Shown here one piece after another: positions 36,733 through 47,091 of a DNA stretch of 64,000 bases (positions within the stretch are counted from its first letter, which is position 1; every line of letters begins with the position of its first letter). Source of the stretch: Aquabacter sediminis (GTDB lineage Bacteria > Pseudomonadota > Alphaproteobacteria > Rhizobiales > Xanthobacteraceae); assembly GCF_028863665.1 (NCBI RefSeq), contig NZ_JARBFX010000007.1:62001-126000 (forward strand), in the 5' to 3' direction. The translations under genes were made by a program, and so were the position numbers. The notes under the pieces are model-generated. The model saw only the letters and a program-made list of their open reading frames with translations. It ran no database searches and was not told where the DNA came from.

Positions 36733-38046
36733 TCACTTCCCAATGCAGAAGGTGCGGAACAGCGCGTCCAGCACATCCTCCACATCCACCCGCCCCACCA
36801 CGCCATCCAGCGCACGCGCCGCGAGCCGCAATTCCTCGGCCAGGATTTCCTCGGAGGCACCCTGCCCGCCCCACAGCAGCGCTCGGTCCAGATGCGCCAC
36901 CGCACCGCGCACCCCCGCCACTTGCCGCGCCCGCACCAGAAGCGCCGGCTCGCCACCGGCCAGTGCAGATGCCCGCTCCGCGATGTCAGTCACGAGATCC
37001 TCGATCCCCTGCCCCGTGGTGGCGGAGATGGCCAGCGCCTGCCCCTCGGTCCGCTCGGGCAGAAGGTCCGCCTTGGTGCGCACCCGGAGCGCATCGGAAA
37101 GGTCCGCCGGCGGCTCTTCGTCATCGGAGGAGAGCCACAGCACCAGATCCGCGCTCCCCGCACGGGCCCGGGCGCGGCGGACGCCTTCGGCCTCCACCAC
37201 ATCCTGCGTCTCGCGGATGCCGGCCGTGTCCACCAGCGTCACCGCCTGCCCGGCGAGATCCAGATGCACCTCGATGGCATCACGCGTGGTGCCCGGCACG
37301 GGTGAGACGATCGCGGCCTCACGCCCGGCGAGGCGGTTCAGAAGGGTCGACTTGCCCGCATTGGGCGGACCGGCAATGGCCACCACCAGCCCGTCCCGCA
37401 CCCGCTCACCCCGCCCCGCATCGGCGAGCGCCAAGGCCAGTTCGGCGCGCAGCGCGGCCGCCTCGCGCACGGCGGGGCCGGCCAGGTCCTCCGGCACGTC
37501 GCCTTCGTCGGTGAAGTCGACGCTCGCCTCCACAAGCGCCAGCGCCCGGATGAGCCGCGCCCGCCAGCCCTCCACCGCGCGGGAGAGCAGCCCGCCCGCC
37601 TGGGCGAGCGCCTGCCGGCGCTGGGCGTCCGTCTCGGCGGCGATGAGATCGGCAAGGCCCTCGGCCTCGGCCAGATCCATCTTGCCATTGGCATGGGCGC
37701 GGCGGGTGAACTCGCCGGCCTCGGCGGGGCGGAACCCATCGAGCCGCCCAAGGGTTTCCAGGAAGCGGGCCACCACCGCCCGTCCGCCATGAAGATGGAA
37801 TTCCGCCGTGTCCTCTCCGGTGGCGCTGGCGGGGCCGGGAAAGACCAGCACCAGCCCCCGGTCCAGCACGCTTCCGTCGGCGGGATCGCGCAGCACCCCA
37901 TAGCGGGCCATGCGCGGCGGGGGCACGATGCCCAGCAGCGCCTGCGGCGCGGACAAGGCGGCCGGCCCGCTGACACGCACCACCGCGACCCCGCTCGGCA
38001 AACGACCGCTGGACAGGGCGAAGATGGTGTCCGATGACCGTGACAT
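36733..38046 (-). CDS. mnmE: tRNA modification GTPase MnmE
   Basis: 437 residues from ATG 38046 ([19 protein letters not shown]), with AAGGAGA upstream. N-terminal folate-binding domain, G domain with Walker [32 protein letters not shown] and DTAGIRET, and the obligatory C-terminal CIGK motif (FCIGK). Works with MnmG to install the xm5U34 modification. Divergent from the YyaL-type gene, whose start is 45 nt away. Confidence 0.96.
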   Translation of the reverse strand: MSRSSDTIFALSSGRLPSGVAVVRVSGPAALSAPQALLGIVPPPRMARYGVLRDPADGSVLDRGLVLVFPGPASATGEDTAEFHLHGGRAVVARFLETLGRLDGFRPAEAGEFTRRAHANGKMDLAEAEGLADLIAAETDAQRRQALAQAGGLLSRAVEGWRARLIRALALVEASVDFTDEGDVPEDLAGPAVREAAALRAELALALADAGRGERVRDGLVVAIAGPPNAGKSTLLNRLAGREAAIVSPVPGTTRDAIEVHLDLAGQAVTLVDTAGIRETQDVVEAEGVRRARARAGSADLVLWLSSDDEEPPADLSDALRVRTKADLLPERTEGQALAISATTGQGIEDLVTDIAERASALAGGEPALLVRARQVAGVRGAVAHLDRALLWGGQGASEEILAEELRLAARALDGVVGRVDVEDVLDALFRTFCIGK

Positions 38047-38091
38047 ATGTTCTCCTTCCGGCCGCAGCGCCGGCCAACCCCGGAGCCGACC

Positions 38092-40140
38092 ATGAGCGAA
38101 AACCGCCTGGCCGCCGAAACCAGCCCCTATCTTCTCCAACACAAGGACAATCCCGTCCACTGGTGGGCCTGGGGTCCGGAGGCTTTCGCCGAGGCCCGCC
38201 GCACCGGCAAGCCCGTCCTGCTATCGGTCGGCTATGCCGCCTGCCACTGGTGCCATGTGATGGCCCATGAGAGCTTCGAGGATGAGGGCGTCGCGGCGGT
38301 GATGAACCGCCTGTTCGTGAACATCAAGGTGGATCGGGAAGAGCGCCCGGACGTGGACCAGATCTATATGTCCGCGCTCCACCAACTGGGCGAGCAGGGC
38401 GGCTGGCCGCTGACCATGTTCCTGGATGGCGAAGGCGCCCCCTTCTGGGGTGGCACCTATTTCCCCAAGACCGCCAAATATGGCCGCCCCGGCTTCACCG
38501 ATGTGCTCACCCAGGTGGCGCAGGTCTATGCCGAGAGCCCAGACAAGGTGCAGCACAATCGCGACGCCATTCTCGGTCGCCTGGAGGCCTCCGCCCGCCC
38601 CAAGGAGGCAGTGACCATCGGCCTGAAGGACCTGGACAAGGCGGCGGGCCAGATCGCGGATCTGTTCGACCGGGCCCATGGCGGCCTGCGCGGCGCGCCC
38701 AAATTCCCCCAGTGCGGGCTGATGGAATTGCTGTGGCGCGCGGGGGATCGGACCGGCACGGAACGCTTGAAGGCGGTGGCCGCCTTCACCCTCAACCGCA
38801 TGTGCGAGGGTGGCATCTATGATCATCTGGGCGGCGGCTTTGCCCGCTATGCGGTGGATGAGGCCTGGCTCGTCCCCCATTTCGAAAAGATGCTCTACGA
38901 CAATGCCCAGCTCCTGGAGCTGCTGGCGCTGGCCTATCAGGAGACCGGGGACCCCCTCTTCCGTGCCCGCGCCACTGAGACGGTGGGCTGGCTGCGGCGG
39001 GAAATGACTACGGCGGAGGGTGCCTTTTCCGCCTCGCTGGATGCGGACAGCGAGGGCCATGAAGGCAAGTTCTATGTCTGGACGGCGGACGAGATCCGGC
39101 AGGTCCTGGGCGATGCGGACGCGGAATATTTCGCCGGCTTCTATGACGTGACGCCCGAAGGGAATTGGGAAGGCACCACGATTCTCAACCGCACCCGCGT
39201 CGGCGATGTGGAGGCGGAGGACGAGGCGCGCCTTGCCCCCCTGCGGGAAAAGCTCCTCGCGGCCCGCGCGCACCGCGTGCGGCCGGGGCTCGATGACAAG
39301 GTTCTGGCGGACTGGAACGGCCTCATGATCGCGGCGCTCGCCCGCGCCGGCGCGCTGCTGGGTGAGGCTGATTGGGTCGCCATGGCCGAGCGTGCCTTTG
39401 AGGCAGTGTGCCGCCTCATGGGCCAGGCCAATGGCGGGCTGCGGCTCGGCCATTCCTGGCGGGCGGGCAAGCTCGTCGGTCCCGGCCTTGCCACCGACCT
39501 TGCCGCCATGGCGCGAGCGGGGATCGCGCTGCATGAGGCCACCGGTCGCCCGGAGCCGCTGGCCACCGCCGCCGCGCTTCTGGAGGCGCTGGAAGCGCAC
39601 CATCTGGACCCCGCCACCGGCACCTATTTCCTCACCGCCGATGACGCGGACGGGCTCATTCTGCGCCCCTCCTCCAGCCATGACGAAGCGCTCCCCAACC
39701 ACAATGGGGTCGCGGCTGATGCCCTGGTGCGGCTGGCTGCGCTGACCGGATCGGACCAATTGCGCGAGCGGGCGGACCGCATCCTCATCGCGCTGTCGGG
39801 TGCGGCAGCGGCCAATCCGCTCGCCCATGGCGCCCTGCTCAATGCGCTGGATACGCGCTTGCGGCTGATGGAGGTGGTGGCGGTGGGCGCGGCGCGCGAC
39901 GACTTCGCCCGCGCCGCGCTTGGCCAGCCCTTCCTCGACCGGGTGGTGATGCGCCTCGCCGCGGGGGCGGATGCGCCGCCCAACAGCCTCGCCCGCGCCC
40001 AGGCGGAGGCCGCACCCGCCACCGGAGCCGCCTTCGTGTGCGCGGAGGGGCGCTGCTCCCTCCCGGTCACCGACCCGGACGCCCTCCCCGCCGCCATGGC
40101 GGCAGCACAGGTCAAAACGGCCCGTCCGAGCGGACGCTGA
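38092..40140 (+). CDS. YyaL/DUF255 thioredoxin-domain protein
   Basis: 682 residues from ATG 38092 ([25 protein letters not shown]), with GGAG 8 nt upstream. N-terminal thioredoxin-like domain with [26 protein letters not shown] and [13 protein letters not shown], then an (alpha/alpha)6-barrel resembling N-acylglucosamine epimerases ([41 protein letters not shown]). The family is widespread from bacteria to humans (SPATA20) with no settled function. An earlier ATG at 38047 abuts the mnmE start. Confidence 0.92.
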   Translation: MSENRLAAETSPYLLQHKDNPVHWWAWGPEAFAEARRTGKPVLLSVGYAACHWCHVMAHESFEDEGVAAVMNRLFVNIKVDREERPDVDQIYMSALHQLGEQGGWPLTMFLDGEGAPFWGGTYFPKTAKYGRPGFTDVLTQVAQVYAESPDKVQHNRDAILGRLEASARPKEAVTIGLKDLDKAAGQIADLFDRAHGGLRGAPKFPQCGLMELLWRAGDRTGTERLKAVAAFTLNRMCEGGIYDHLGGGFARYAVDEAWLVPHFEKMLYDNAQLLELLALAYQETGDPLFRARATETVGWLRREMTTAEGAFSASLDADSEGHEGKFYVWTADEIRQVLGDADAEYFAGFYDVTPEGNWEGTTILNRTRVGDVEAEDEARLAPLREKLLAARAHRVRPGLDDKVLADWNGLMIAALARAGALLGEADWVAMAERAFEAVCRLMGQANGGLRLGHSWRAGKLVGPGLATDLAAMARAGIALHEATGRPEPLATAAALLEALEAHHLDPATGTYFLTADDADGLILRPSSSHDEALPNHNGVAADALVRLAALTGSDQLRERADRILIALSGAAAANPLAHGALLNALDTRLRLMEVVAVGAARDDFARAALGQPFLDRVVMRLAAGADAPPNSLARAQAEAAPATGAAFVCAEGRCSLPVTDPDALPAAMAAAQVKTARPSGR

Positions 40141-40190
40141 AACGCCATAGCCCGCCAGATGGCCAGAAATGGCCGCTGGCGGGCGTTTGT
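40141..40190 (+). terminator. Terminator-like hairpin after the YyaL-type gene
   Basis: CCCGCCAG (40151-40158) pairs with CTGGCGGG (40176-40183), with an inner GGCC/GGCC pairing, followed by CGTTTGTGTT. It immediately follows the stop codon. Confidence 0.55.
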
Positions 40191-40287
40191 GTTCGGATGA
40201 AGAATGGATCGGAAGACCACCGACTTTGCCGCTGGTGACCTTCCTATTTCATCAACTTTTCGGAGAGTCGCGGTTGTAATACGACTT

Positions 40288-41763
40288 TCAGATGTGACCC
40301 GCGGCGACCGGTGCCACGGCAGCCCCCGGGGCCTGCTGTACCGACCCCGTGCCATTGCCCACCGTCTCACGGGGCGCGCCGGCGAGCAGAGTTGCACCTT
40401 CCGCCCGGTGACCCTGCCCGCGCAGGATGTCGAGGGTCACCCGCTCCACCACCGTGGCCCAGCGGTACCATTTCAGCGCGGCCATGCGCGCCCGCTCCGC
40501 TTCCCGACGGCCGGGCACTTCGAGCGCCTCGATGCCGGCGGCCAGATCGATCCGGTCGGTGAAATAAAACCCGTCCTCGCCGAGAATCTCCCGCGCCACC
40601 GCCGTGTCGCGGGCCAGCACGGCCATGTGGTGGGAGGCGGCCTCCAGCACCGGCAGGCCGAAGCCCTCCGCCAGAGAGCCGAACAGCAAGGCGTGGCTGC
40701 GATCATAGAAGGCGGCCAGTCCGGCATCATCGATGTCGTCCAGCCAGAACAGCTTGCGGCCATACCAGGGCGAGGCGCGGATCACGTCCACCGGCTCCTC
40801 GCTCATCCAGCCGCGCCGGCCGATGACCACGAGAGGCCGCTCATAGCCGGCGTCCCACAGCATCTCGAAGGTGCCCACCGCATCCCGATGGCCCTTCTTC
40901 GGCTCCAGCGTGCCCACCATCAGCCATGGCTGTTGCGCCAGCAGGGTGGCCGCGTGCTCCTCCAGCCGGGCGAGCCTGGAGCCCACGCGCACGGGCGCTG
41001 GGTCGAAACCATTATAGGCGATGGAGCCGGTGACGGCCTTGCGGTGCCAGGCGGCGAAGGTGCTCACCTCGGCCAGGGTATAGGCGGAAATGCAGTAATA
41101 ATGGCTGACGATGTCGAAGGAGCGGGCGAGCCGCTTCGCGAAGTCCCAGCGCCAGGGATATTCGTAGAAGGTGGGCAACGTCACCGGCAGGATGTCGTGG
41201 ACCAGGAACACCACTTCGGCGCCGGCATCGCGGGCGGCCGCGTAGACCTCCATGTCCATCTCGTGCCAGTAGCCGGGAGCGAACAGCACGTCGCCCCGGC
41301 CGGGCACCACGGCCTCGCCCAGTTCGCGCTGGCGTTCAAAACTCTTGCGAGTGTTCGGCACCAGCTCGGCGCACCAGGTGGAAAAACGCTGGACGGCGCG
41401 CTTCACGGCCTTGGTGGGCACCAGGGCCGCCAGCAGGCCAGCCGCCTCCTTGAGCACCCGCGACACATAGCGCAGCACTTCCAGGAGAATCTTGCCGCGC
41501 TTGGGAATGTCCTGGCGAACCGGAACGGCCTGCGCGGGGTCTTCCTTGCGCACATGGAAGATCCCATCGGGCGCGACTTCCACGGCGAGGATCTCGACGC
41601 CGGCGGCGGCCGCCACGGCCCGTCCATGGGTCACGTATTTCTCGACCACGCGGGGAATGCCGGTGGGCGTGGGATCAGGGGAAATGTGCGAGCAATCGAC
41701 GATGATGCGCCGGATCGTCGTTCCGGGCCCGTCACTCACGGCTCGCAGCGGCGACACATCCAT
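40288..41763 (-). CDS. Glycosyltransferase, GT-B fold, family 4 type
   Basis: 491 residues from ATG 41763; a GTG at 41796 would add 11, and neither has a strong ribosome site. The C-terminal nucleotide-sugar domain shows MVGTLEPKKGHRDAVGTFEML, PLVVIGRRGW, WLDDIDDAGLAAFYDRSHALLFGS and the EGFGLPVLEAASH signature. The N-terminal acceptor domain includes HISPDPTPTGIPRVVEKYV, seen in mannosyl/rhamnosyltransferases of surface polysaccharide clusters. No other polysaccharide gene is adjacent. The C-terminal ~30 residues are Gly/Ala/Pro-rich. Confidence 0.87.
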   Translation of the reverse strand: MDVSPLRAVSDGPGTTIRRIIVDCSHISPDPTPTGIPRVVEKYVTHGRAVAAAAGVEILAVEVAPDGIFHVRKEDPAQAVPVRQDIPKRGKILLEVLRYVSRVLKEAAGLLAALVPTKAVKRAVQRFSTWCAELVPNTRKSFERQRELGEAVVPGRGDVLFAPGYWHEMDMEVYAAARDAGAEVVFLVHDILPVTLPTFYEYPWRWDFAKRLARSFDIVSHYYCISAYTLAEVSTFAAWHRKAVTGSIAYNGFDPAPVRVGSRLARLEEHAATLLAQQPWLMVGTLEPKKGHRDAVGTFEMLWDAGYERPLVVIGRRGWMSEEPVDVIRASPWYGRKLFWLDDIDDAGLAAFYDRSHALLFGSLAEGFGLPVLEAASHHMAVLARDTAVAREILGEDGFYFTDRIDLAAGIEALEVPGRREAERARMAALKWYRWATVVERVTLDILRGQGHRAEGATLLAGAPRETVGNGTGSVQQAPGAAVAPVAAGHI

Positions 41764-41973
41764 CGATCGCACATCTCTCTCGATCAATAAGGTCACCCGC
41801 CCGCTGCATCCAAGCCGGCCCCCCGCCCGCCGAATGCCTCAGCTGCATTGCACTGCAACCCTCATCAGGGCTTACAGGAGCCGCTACATGCGGTCAAATG
41901 ACCATGTCTTCACACAAGGGCCCACCAGAAGATTGAAATTGCCTTTCCGCACCAATGGCCGGCAGGCCGGTAC

Positions 41974-42012
41974 AAAAAAGTCGGGGCAAGACCCGTAGGA
42001 CTATACCCCGAC
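41974..42012 (-). terminator. Rho-independent terminator of rho
   Basis: On the minus strand GTCGGGG (42012-42006) pairs with CCCCGAC (41986-41980) across a 19-nt loop, followed by TTTTTT. It lies 46 nt beyond the rho stop, a suitable position. Confidence 0.65.
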
Positions 42013-42058
42013 CTGGGCTTTCAACTGGACAAGGCGCGCCTTCCCTTTCGGGAGGCCC

Positions 42059-43324
42059 TCAGGTGTTCATGGAATCGAAGAAGTCCTGGTTGGTCTTCGT
42101 CTGCCGCAGCTTGTCGAGCAGGAACTCGATGGCGTCCACGGTGCCCATGGGATTGAGGATACGCCGCAGCACATACATCTTCTTGAGCACGTCGGCCGGA
42201 ACCAGCAGCTCTTCCTTGCGGGTGCCGGAGCGGGTGATGTCGATGGCCGGGAAGACGCGCTTGTCGGAGACCTTGCGGTCCAGGATCACCTCGGAATTGC
42301 CGGTGCCCTTGAACTCTTCGAAGATCACCTCGTCCATGCGCGAGCCGGTCTCGATGAGCGCGGTGGCGATGATGGTGAGCGAGCCGCCTTCCTCGATATT
42401 GCGCGCCGCGCCGAAGAAGCGCTTGGGCCGCTGGAGGGCATTGGCGTCCACGCCGCCGGTCAGCACCTTGCCGGAAGAGGGCACAACCGTGTTGTAGGCG
42501 CGGCCCAGGCGGGTGATGGAATCCAGGAGGATGACCACGTCGCGGCCATGCTCCACCAGGCGCTTGGCCTTCTCGATGACCATCTCGGCCACCTGCACGT
42601 GGCGGGAGGCGGGCTCGTCGAAGGTGGAGGAGACCACCTCGCCCTTCACCGAGCGCTGCATGTCGGTGACTTCCTCGGGGCGCTCGTCAATGAGCAGCAC
42701 GATCAGGAAGCACTCGGGATGGTTGGCGGTGATAGACTTGGCGATATTCTGGAGCAGAACCGTCTTGCCGGTGCGCGGCGGGGCGACGATGAGGCCGCGC
42801 TGACCCTTGCCGATGGGCGAGACGATGTCGATGATCCGCGCCGAGAAATCCTTCTTGTTGGAATCCTCGAATTCCAGCTTCAGGCGTTCGTCTGGATAGA
42901 GCGGCGTCAGATTGTCGAAATTGATCTTGTGCCGGGTCTTTTCCGGGTCCTCGAAATTGATGGTGTTCACCTTCAGAAGGGCGAAATAGCGCTCACCTTC
43001 CTTGGGAGACCGGATCTGGCCGTTCACCGTGTCGCCGGTGCGCAGGCCGAAGCGGCGGATCTGCGAGGGCGAGACATAGATGTCGTCGGGACCGGGGAGA
43101 TAATTGGCATCCGGCGAGCGCAGGAAGCCGAAGCCGTCCTGGAGCACCTCGACCACGCCTTCGCCGATGATTTCGGTTTCGCTGGCGGCCAATTGCTTGA
43201 GGATGGCGAACATGAGCTCCTGCTTGCGCAGGGTGCTGGCGTTCTCCACCTGGTTTTCCTCGGCGAAGGCCAGCAGCTCGACAGGGGTTTTGGACTTGAG
43301 ATCCTGGAGTTTCACTTCCCGCAT
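42059..43324 (-). CDS. rho: Transcription termination factor Rho
   Basis: 421 residues from ATG 43324 ([23 protein letters not shown]). Cold-shock RNA-binding domain [22 protein letters not shown], Walker [31 protein letters not shown] and the secondary RNA site ARLV-type loop region [18 protein letters not shown]. The extra 13 codons upstream are not family-like. Leftward, ahead of hemJ-hemE on the same strand but separated from hemJ by 409 nt. Confidence 0.97.
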   Translation of the reverse strand: MREVKLQDLKSKTPVELLAFAEENQVENASTLRKQELMFAILKQLAASETEIIGEGVVEVLQDGFGFLRSPDANYLPGPDDIYVSPSQIRRFGLRTGDTVNGQIRSPKEGERYFALLKVNTINFEDPEKTRHKINFDNLTPLYPDERLKLEFEDSNKKDFSARIIDIVSPIGKGQRGLIVAPPRTGKTVLLQNIAKSITANHPECFLIVLLIDERPEEVTDMQRSVKGEVVSSTFDEPASRHVQVAEMVIEKAKRLVEHGRDVVILLDSITRLGRAYNTVVPSSGKVLTGGVDANALQRPKRFFGAARNIEEGGSLTIIATALIETGSRMDEVIFEEFKGTGNSEVILDRKVSDKRVFPAIDITRSGTRKEELLVPADVLKKMYVLRRILNPMGTVDAIEFLLDKLRQTKTNQDFFDSMNT

Positions 43325-43733
43325 AAGGGAAAGCCTCGAAATCTTGAATTGCGCCGATGGCACCGCGCGGAGCGCCGTGGCGTGAGGGAAGGGACGGGGG
43401 ATCGCAGGTCTTCAGGAAGGCCTTATGGCGTGGCCTTGCCTTGCGTACGGTCCAACTCTGTCGGTCCAGGTCTCATGACGTGACCGAAGGACGGATTGCA
43501 CGTTTCGCCTGCGTTGGGGAAAGCGATCTCACAATACCGGATTGCCGGGCTCCTGCGCAAGTCCTCCGAAAGGCGCACATCTCATCCGAGTGGTCACAGA
43601 TTGACGCAGCCAGGACGGGTAAGCCGAAAATCCAGCTTTTCGCTGTATTCTCAATACATTAGCCCATGCGCCCCAGGCGTTCGCCGGGCCTCGGCCCAGA
43701 CGGGACCCCTTCCACGCCCCGCCCCGCATGGCC
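43325..43733. other. 409-nt region between hemJ stop and rho start
   Basis: No gene seen. It should hold the rho promoter and leader. The only structure noted is CGAAAA-TCCAGC-TTTTCG at 43625-43642. The long untranslated stretch would suit the autogenous attenuation known for rho, but no specific signal is recognisable. Confidence 0.35.
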
Positions 43734-44159
43734 TCAAAACGGCTTCAGCACCACCAGGAGAACGATACCGATCATCAGGAGGGTCGGTACCTCGTTGGCG
43801 ATTCGGTAGAAGCGCGGCGTGTGCTTGCGCTCGTCATTGGCGAATTCCCGCACCCAGCGGGCCAGCATGCCGTGAAAGCCGGAGAGGATGAGCACCAAGG
43901 TCAGCTTGGCGTGCATCCAGCCATCCGTGATCCAGCCGCCGTCCCACAGGAGATAGAGCCCGGCGAGCCAGGTGGCGATCATGGCGGGGTTGCAGATGGC
44001 TTTCAGCAGCCGCCGTTCCATGACCTTGAACGTCTCGGACTGCTGCGAGCCCACCGGCGCGTCGCAATGATAGACCATCAGGCGCGGCAGGTAGAACATG
44101 GCCGCCATCCAGGAGATGACCGCCATGATGTGGAAGGCCTTGATGGACAGATAGAGCAT
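43734..44159 (-). CDS. hemJ: Protoporphyrinogen IX oxidase, HemJ type
   Basis: 141 residues from ATG 44159 (MLYLSIKAFHIMAVISWMAAMFYLPRLMVYH), four hydrophobic helices. The conserved His in AFHIMAVISWMA and Lys/Arg of WMHAKLTLVLILSGFHG are present. It replaces HemG/HemY in most alphaproteobacteria for the penultimate haem step. Directly downstream of hemE, so the two haem genes likely form one operon. Confidence 0.92.
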   Translation of the reverse strand: MLYLSIKAFHIMAVISWMAAMFYLPRLMVYHCDAPVGSQQSETFKVMERRLLKAICNPAMIATWLAGLYLLWDGGWITDGWMHAKLTLVLILSGFHGMLARWVREFANDERKHTPRFYRIANEVPTLLMIGIVLLVVLKPF

Positions 44160-44208
44160 GGCGCGTGTCCCCTCCCCTGCCGAAGTCGGGGGGAGAGGCC
44201 TCCCTTGT

Positions 44209-45279
44209 TCACAGGCTTTGACGGACCTTTTCCACAAGCTTTTCCACATGGGCGACCGGGGTCTCCGGGCGGATGCCGTGGCCCAGGTTGAAAATGTGCC
44301 GCGCGCCCGCGAAATCCTTGCGAATATTCAAGATTTCATCCTCCAGCGCGGCCCCGCCGGCAATCATGCGCAGGGGATCAAGATTGCCCTGGACAGCGAC
44401 CTTATCCACAAGACGCGCGCGCACCGCCTTGCGATCGGCCGTCCAGTCCAGCCCCACCGCATTCACGCCCAAAGCCGCCATGGCCTCCAGGCCCTCCAGG
44501 GACGCACCCTTGGGGAAGGCGATGATGCGGGCGCCGGGATGATCGGCCCGCACGCCGGCGACGATCTTGCGCAACGGCTCCACGCACCAGCGCTGGAAAG
44601 AGGCGGGATCCAGCACGCCAGACCAGGTGTCGAACACCTGCACCGCATCCGCGCCGGCCGTGATCTGGGCGGACAGATGGGTGATGGAGGCCTCCACCAG
44701 CCGGTCGATCAAGGTCTGGAACAGGTCCGGCTGGCGCAAGGCCAGCAGGCGCGCCGGCCCCTGGTCGTCGGTGCCTTGCCCGGCCACCATATAGGTCGCC
44801 ACCGTCCAGGGAGCCCCGCAGAAGCCGATCAGGGCCGTCTCCCGTGGCAGGCTCGCCCGAACCTGCGAGATGGCCGCGTAGACCGGTCCCACGCGATTTT
44901 CATCGAGCCGGCCGGCAAGCCCGGAAATGCCCGCCGCATCCGTGACCGGCTCCAGGCGCGGGCCTTCGCCCACCGCAAAGCGCAGCGGCACGCCCAGCGC
45001 ATGGGGCACCACCAGGATGTCGGAAAAGATGATGGCCGCATCGAAGGCGAAGCGGCGGATGGGCTGCAGCGTCACCTCGGCGGCCAGAGCCGGATTGTAG
45101 CAGAGGGTGAGGAAGTCGCCCGCCTTGGCGCGCACCTCGCGATATTCAGGCAGGTAGCGTCCCGCCTGGCGCATCATCCAGAGCGGCGGCGGGTTGCGGG
45201 GTTCGCCATCCAGCACCGCCAGGAAAGGCGAAGAGGGGGACGCCAGCTTCTGGGACGCAGGCTTGTGGCTCTCGGTCAT
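44209..45279 (-). CDS. hemE: Uroporphyrinogen decarboxylase
   Basis: 356 residues. Active-site [42 protein letters not shown] and [19 protein letters not shown]. It converts uroporphyrinogen III to coproporphyrinogen III. hemE borders the replication origin in Caulobacter and several Rhizobiales, and here its start faces the candidate oriC. A perfect DnaA box TTATCCACA occurs inside it at 44402-44410, and TTTTCCACA twice at 44228 and 44240. Confidence 0.97.
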   Translation of the reverse strand: MTESHKPASQKLASPSSPFLAVLDGEPRNPPPLWMMRQAGRYLPEYREVRAKAGDFLTLCYNPALAAEVTLQPIRRFAFDAAIIFSDILVVPHALGVPLRFAVGEGPRLEPVTDAAGISGLAGRLDENRVGPVYAAISQVRASLPRETALIGFCGAPWTVATYMVAGQGTDDQGPARLLALRQPDLFQTLIDRLVEASITHLSAQITAGADAVQVFDTWSGVLDPASFQRWCVEPLRKIVAGVRADHPGARIIAFPKGASLEGLEAMAALGVNAVGLDWTADRKAVRARLVDKVAVQGNLDPLRMIAGGAALEDEILNIRKDFAGARHIFNLGHGIRPETPVAHVEKLVEKVRQSL

Positions 45280-45334
45280 CCAACCCCACTTAAGAAAACA
45301 AGATTCTTTTTTAAAAGAGAGAGTCTGTTGGGTA

Positions 45335-45350
45335 TTAACGGTTGATTAAC
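45335..45350. promoter_or_regulatory. CtrA binding site (TTAA-N7-TTAAC)
   Basis: TTAACGGTTGATTAAC is an exact match to the full CtrA consensus, inside the AT-rich core of the candidate origin. CtrA represses initiation in Caulobacter from such sites. It could instead serve a promoter of ppsR or hemE. Confidence 0.75.
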
Positions 45351-45438
45351 TATTCGCGCGCCGATCGACAACCGCTCCACAGGAAGACACGTCCGCGCAC
45401 CCCGTTTCGCACCGCCCGCGAACGGCCTCCAAAGCCGG

Positions 45439-45454
45439 TTAACAAAACACTAAC
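45439..45454. promoter_or_regulatory. Near-consensus CtrA site (TTAA-N7-CTAAC)
   Basis: TTAACAAAACACTAAC differs from the CtrA consensus at one base of the right half (C for T). It is about 104 nt from the perfect site, in the same intergenic region. Confidence 0.5.
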
Positions 45455-45625
45455 GGCCCGGGTGCGGCGCGGAAATCCCCACTCCTCAACAGGAGGGGGT
45501 CTCAAACTGTCCCATGAAGCTGAAATGTGGATGACGATGCCCGCTATCCTGATAGGACGCTTGCGTGGGCCTGAACGGCGTGCCTTCCTGCACCGGCTGT
45601 CCACAGGGCCGGGAGGGCCACCGCC

Positions 45626-46483
45626 GTGGTGAATGCATCCAAGGCTCCCAATCCGAACTATTTCCACCTGCACCTGGTTTCCGACTCCACGGGCGAAACG
45701 CTCATCAATGTGGGGCGGGCCGCCTGTGCCCAATATGCGAACGTGCTGCCGATCGAGCACGTCTATCCCCTCGTGCGCTCCATGAAGCAGCTTGAACGGG
45801 TGATGGCGGAGATCGACAGCCATCCGGGCATTGTCCTCTACACCATGGTGGACAAGGAGCTGCGGGACCGTCTCAAGCAGGAATGCCAGAATCTGGGCGT
45901 GCCCTATCTGTCGGTGCTCGCGCCCGTGGTGCAGCTGTTCCAGGCCTATCTGGGCGGCGAGCCGCAGCCGCGCGTGGGCGGCCAGCACGCGCTGGACGCC
46001 ACCTATTTCAAGCGCATCGACGCCTTGAACTTCACCGTCATGCATGATGACGGGCACATGACCGACGATTTGGAGCAGGCGGACGTGGTGCTGCTGGGCG
46101 TGTCGCGCACCTCCAAGACCCCCACTTCCATTTATCTCGCCAATCGCGGCATCAAGACCGCCAATATCCCGCTGGTGCCCAAGGTGCCGATCCCCCCCAA
46201 CCTGGAAAAGCTGAAGAAGCCGCTGGTGGTGGGGCTGGTGGCCAGTCCCGAGCGGATCGTGGAAATCCGCCAGAACAGGCTGCTGGGCCTCAACGCCACC
46301 TCCGCCAGCCCGTCTTATGTGGACCGCGAGGCGGTGGCGGAGGAGATCGCCTTCTCCCGCCGCCTGTGCGGACGCAATGGCTGGCCGCTGATCGATGTGA
46401 GCCGCCGCTCCATCGAGGAAACCGCCGCCGCCATTATCGGCCTCGTCAGCGAACGCCGCCGCCGGAGCATCGTGGAGACATGA
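45626..46483 (+). CDS. ppsR: Bifunctional kinase/phosphorylase regulating pyruvate phosphate dikinase or PEP synthase
   Basis: 285 residues, GTG start with GGGAGGG 9 nt upstream. DUF299 family: N-terminal [12 protein letters not shown] and the P-loop-like [18 protein letters not shown], then [19 protein letters not shown]. The family ADP-phosphorylates and dephosphorylates PPDK or PpsA; which partner applies here cannot be told. Its homologue is the gene bordering Cori in Caulobacter. Overlaps maf by 4 nt (ATGA). Confidence 0.92.
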   Translation: MVNASKAPNPNYFHLHLVSDSTGETLINVGRAACAQYANVLPIEHVYPLVRSMKQLERVMAEIDSHPGIVLYTMVDKELRDRLKQECQNLGVPYLSVLAPVVQLFQAYLGGEPQPRVGGQHALDATYFKRIDALNFTVMHDDGHMTDDLEQADVVLLGVSRTSKTPTSIYLANRGIKTANIPLVPKVPIPPNLEKLKKPLVVGLVASPERIVEIRQNRLLGLNATSASPSYVDREAVAEEIAFSRRLCGRNGWPLIDVSRRSIEETAAAIIGLVSERRRRSIVET

Positions 46484-47091
46484 ATCTGTGGATGGGCGCC
46501 GCGCCCTTGGCGCTGGCCTCCAAGAGTGCCGCCCGCCGGGCGGTGCTGGAAGCGGCCGGCATTCCCGTCGAGCCCATCGCGGTCGCGGTGGATGAGCGGG
46601 CGGTGGAATGCGCCGCCCCCGCCGCCGAGGCAGCCCCTGACGATGTGGCCCGCCTCCTGGCGCGCACCAAGGCATTGGCCGGCAGCGCGCTGGCGCCCGG
46701 CCGGCTGGTGCTGGGCGCCGACCAGACCCTGGCGCTCGGCCCGGTGGCCTTTCACAAGGCGCCGGACATGGCGGCGGCCCGCCTCCAGCTCTCCCGCCTC
46801 GCCGGCCGCACCCACGCCCTCCATTCGGCCATCGCGCTGGTGAAGGATGAAGAGGTGCTGTTCGAAACGGTGGAGACCGCCTGCCTCACCATGCGGCCTT
46901 TGTCGGATGAGGCGCTCGACGCCTATCTGGAAGCGGCCGGGCCGGCCATCTTGTCCTCCGTGGGCTGCTATCAGCTGGAGGGCCTCGGCGTGCATCTGTT
47001 CGAGGCCATTGAGGGCGATCACTTCACCATATTGGGGCTGCCGCTTCTGCCCCTGCTCGGCTTCCTGCGTTCCGAGGGCCTTCTGCCGTGA
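46480..47091 (+). CDS. maf: Maf-family nucleotide pyrophosphatase
   Basis: 203 residues from ATG 46480 within the ppsR stop. [22 protein letters not shown] is the substrate-binding start motif and [10 protein letters not shown] corresponds to the GADT catalytic region, with Gln in place of the common Thr. It then has [28 protein letters not shown] and [22 protein letters not shown]. Family enzymes hydrolyse non-canonical or unmodified nucleoside triphosphates. Part of the ppsR-maf-aroE-coaE operon with overlapping ends. Confidence 0.88.
   Translation: MNLWMGAAPLALASKSAARRAVLEAAGIPVEPIAVAVDERAVECAAPAAEAAPDDVARLLARTKALAGSALAPGRLVLGADQTLALGPVAFHKAPDMAAARLQLSRLAGRTHALHSAIALVKDEEVLFETVETACLTMRPLSDEALDAYLEAAGPAILSSVGCYQLEGLGVHLFEAIEGDHFTILGLPLLPLLGFLRSEGLLP

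Larger units (their letters stand above)
45280..45625. other. Candidate chromosomal replication origin (oriC), hemE-ppsR interval
   Basis: 346 nt with no gene, bounded by hemE and the ppsR/RP001 homologue exactly as in Caulobacter Cori. An AT-rich core (about 45290-45355) contains a run of T and A and two GANTC methylation sites (45302, 45321). A perfect CtrA box lies at 45335-45350 and a near-match at 45439-45454. DnaA-like boxes are reverse TCATCCACA at 45526-45534 and CTGTCCACA at 45597-45605. The stronger DnaA boxes lie in hemE. Four parS sites at 30-37 kb support the assignment. Origin function is inferred. Confidence 0.75.

Noticed and set aside
41892-41903. GGTCA-AA-TGACC dyad upstream of the glycosyltransferase
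   Set aside because: Only 5-bp arms and no second element; too weak to list as a site.
44228-44410. DnaA-like boxes inside hemE as the origin itself
   Set aside because: TTATCCACA and two TTTTCCACA lie in hemE coding sequence. They may assist, but the AT-rich, CtrA-bearing gap beside hemE is the better origin core.
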